Of a stretch of DNA of 6,774 nucleotides, positions 6,279 to 6,774 are shown piece by piece. The notes beneath the pieces are model-generated. The model was not told the DNA's origin, made no database searches, and saw only the letters and a program-made list of their open reading frames with translations. Each line of letters begins with the position of its first letter. Positions within the stretch are counted from its first letter, which is position 1. The position numbers and the translations under genes are program-made. Origin of the DNA: Nitrolancea sp040255925 (GTDB taxonomy: Bacteria > Chloroflexota > Chloroflexia > Thermomicrobiales > Thermomicrobiaceae). Location: positions 1 through 6,774 of the forward strand of contig JBDZVX010000127.1 in the NCBI GenBank assembly GCA_040255925.1, in the 5' to 3' direction.

Positions 6279-6761
6279 ATGGCCGCAGCATTCCTGATCA
6301 CGCTCCGGGAAGGACTCGAGGCTGCCCTCATCGTCAGCATCGTCCTGACCTATCTCCGGCAGATCGGTCGACAGGATGCCTTTCGCCAGGTCTGGCTCGG
6401 CCTCGGGGCTGCGGTCGGGGTCGGAACGGTGGTGGGAACGCTGGCCTATCTGCTGATCGGCGGGTTGGAAGGGAGCCTCCGCCTCCTTGTCTTCGCGGGC
6501 ATCAGCTTGGCTGCGGTCGTGGTGCTCACGTGGATGATCGTCTGGATTCGCAAACAAGCGCGCAGCCTCAGCCGGCACCTACAGGAGCAGGTCAACCAGG
6601 CACTGGCCTCCGGCTCGCTCTGGGGCGTCACCTCCGTCGTCTTCGTCGCCGCCCTGCGCGAGAGCCTGGAGACGGTCCTGCTCCTGCTCGCGGTGCTGCT
6701 CGGCAGTTCGCCGCTGGACCTGGAGTTGCCCCGATTTCGTGGACAGTGGATTACTGGGTAA
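6279..6761 (+). CDS. FTR1-family iron permease, C-terminally truncated
   Basis: The N-terminal half of a high-affinity iron permease (FTR1/EfeU family), which passes iron through the membrane using Arg-Glu-x-x-Glu motifs. Both motifs are visible: REGLE at residues 10-14 in the first membrane helix and RESLE at 127-131 in the fourth. Hydrophobic segments lie at about 1-25, 36-60, 68-90 and 113-142. The frame gives only 160 residues, whereas the family usually has seven helices and about 270 residues or more. Native-looking sequence ends near residue 147; the last dozen residues (from LELPRFRG) are foreign and coincide with an IS-like end at 6721. The product therefore lacks the last three helices and is probably non-functional. 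Start chosen from AGGAG at proper spacing and from homology beginning at MAAAFLITLREGLEA. It shares an iron theme with the siderophore-binding genes at the other end of the window. Confidence 0.85.
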   Translation: MAAAFLITLREGLEAALIVSIVLTYLRQIGRQDAFRQVWLGLGAAVGVGTVVGTLAYLLIGGLEGSLRLLVFAGISLAAVVVLTWMIVWIRKQARSLSRHLQEQVNQALASGSLWGVTSVVFVAALRESLETVLLLLAVLLGSSPLDLELPRFRGQWITG

Positions 6762-6774
6762 CGATACCTCCTCT
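6721..6774. mobile_element. Putative end of an IS3-family-like insertion sequence disrupting FTR1
   Basis: From 6721 the sequence runs TGGAGTTGCCCC, then GATTTCG, then TGGACAGTGG. This has the layout of IS3-family terminal repeats as I remember them: it starts with TG, has a CCC block about eight to ten bases in, and GTGGACA about 19-25 bases in. It begins exactly where similarity to FTR1 stops. The window ends 54 bases in, so no transposase, second end or target duplication can be seen, and the orientation is unknown. Confidence 0.45.

Overview
This is a GC-rich window (low-to-mid 60s % GC by eye) that looks like an iron-acquisition locus from a high-GC Gram-positive or Chloroflexota-type bacterium. 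That assignment rests on lipoprotein-anchored siderophore-binding proteins, GTG and TTG start candidates, strong AGGAGG-type ribosome sites, and an ABC pair resembling those beside actinobacterial siderophore genes. It is an inference, because no phylogenetic marker is present.

Layout. Positions 2-680 (+) hold the 3' part of an iron-siderophore-binding protein gene, broken by a frameshift near 428. Positions 805-1869 (+) hold a second, intact siderophore-binding lipoprotein. The ~200 bp gap at 1870-2072 between convergent genes contains an 8-bp-stem hairpin. Positions 5578 down to 2073 (-) form a two-gene operon of half-size exporter-fold ABC transporters that overlap by ATGA at 3893-3896. 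It has a good promoter on the minus strand: TTGACA, 17 bp, TAGGAT. Positions 5579-6278 contain no intact gene, but hold that promoter, a decayed fragment of another ABC ATPase on the + strand (about 5785-6065) and several hairpins. Positions 6279-6761 (+) hold the N-terminal half of an FTR1-type iron permease. Its C-terminal half is replaced at about 6721 by sequence resembling the end of an IS3-family insertion sequence.

How the parts fit. The two binding proteins would capture ferric siderophores outside the membrane, and FTR1 would move elemental iron. The ABC pair would export a siderophore or, like IrtAB and YbtPQ, import one; no FecCD-type permease is in view. The two ABC subunits have complementary nucleotide-site damage. 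The upstream-gene subunit keeps LSGGQ but has lost Walker A, the Walker B Asp, the Q-loop Gln and the H-loop His. The downstream subunit keeps all of those but has LTASQ in place of LSGGQ. They should therefore act as an obligate heterodimer with one working ATP site, and the second site may be unable to bind nucleotide normally.

Three of the six protein-coding units (first binding protein, ABC remnant, FTR1) are damaged in different ways, which suggests a locus that is eroding or has been rearranged.
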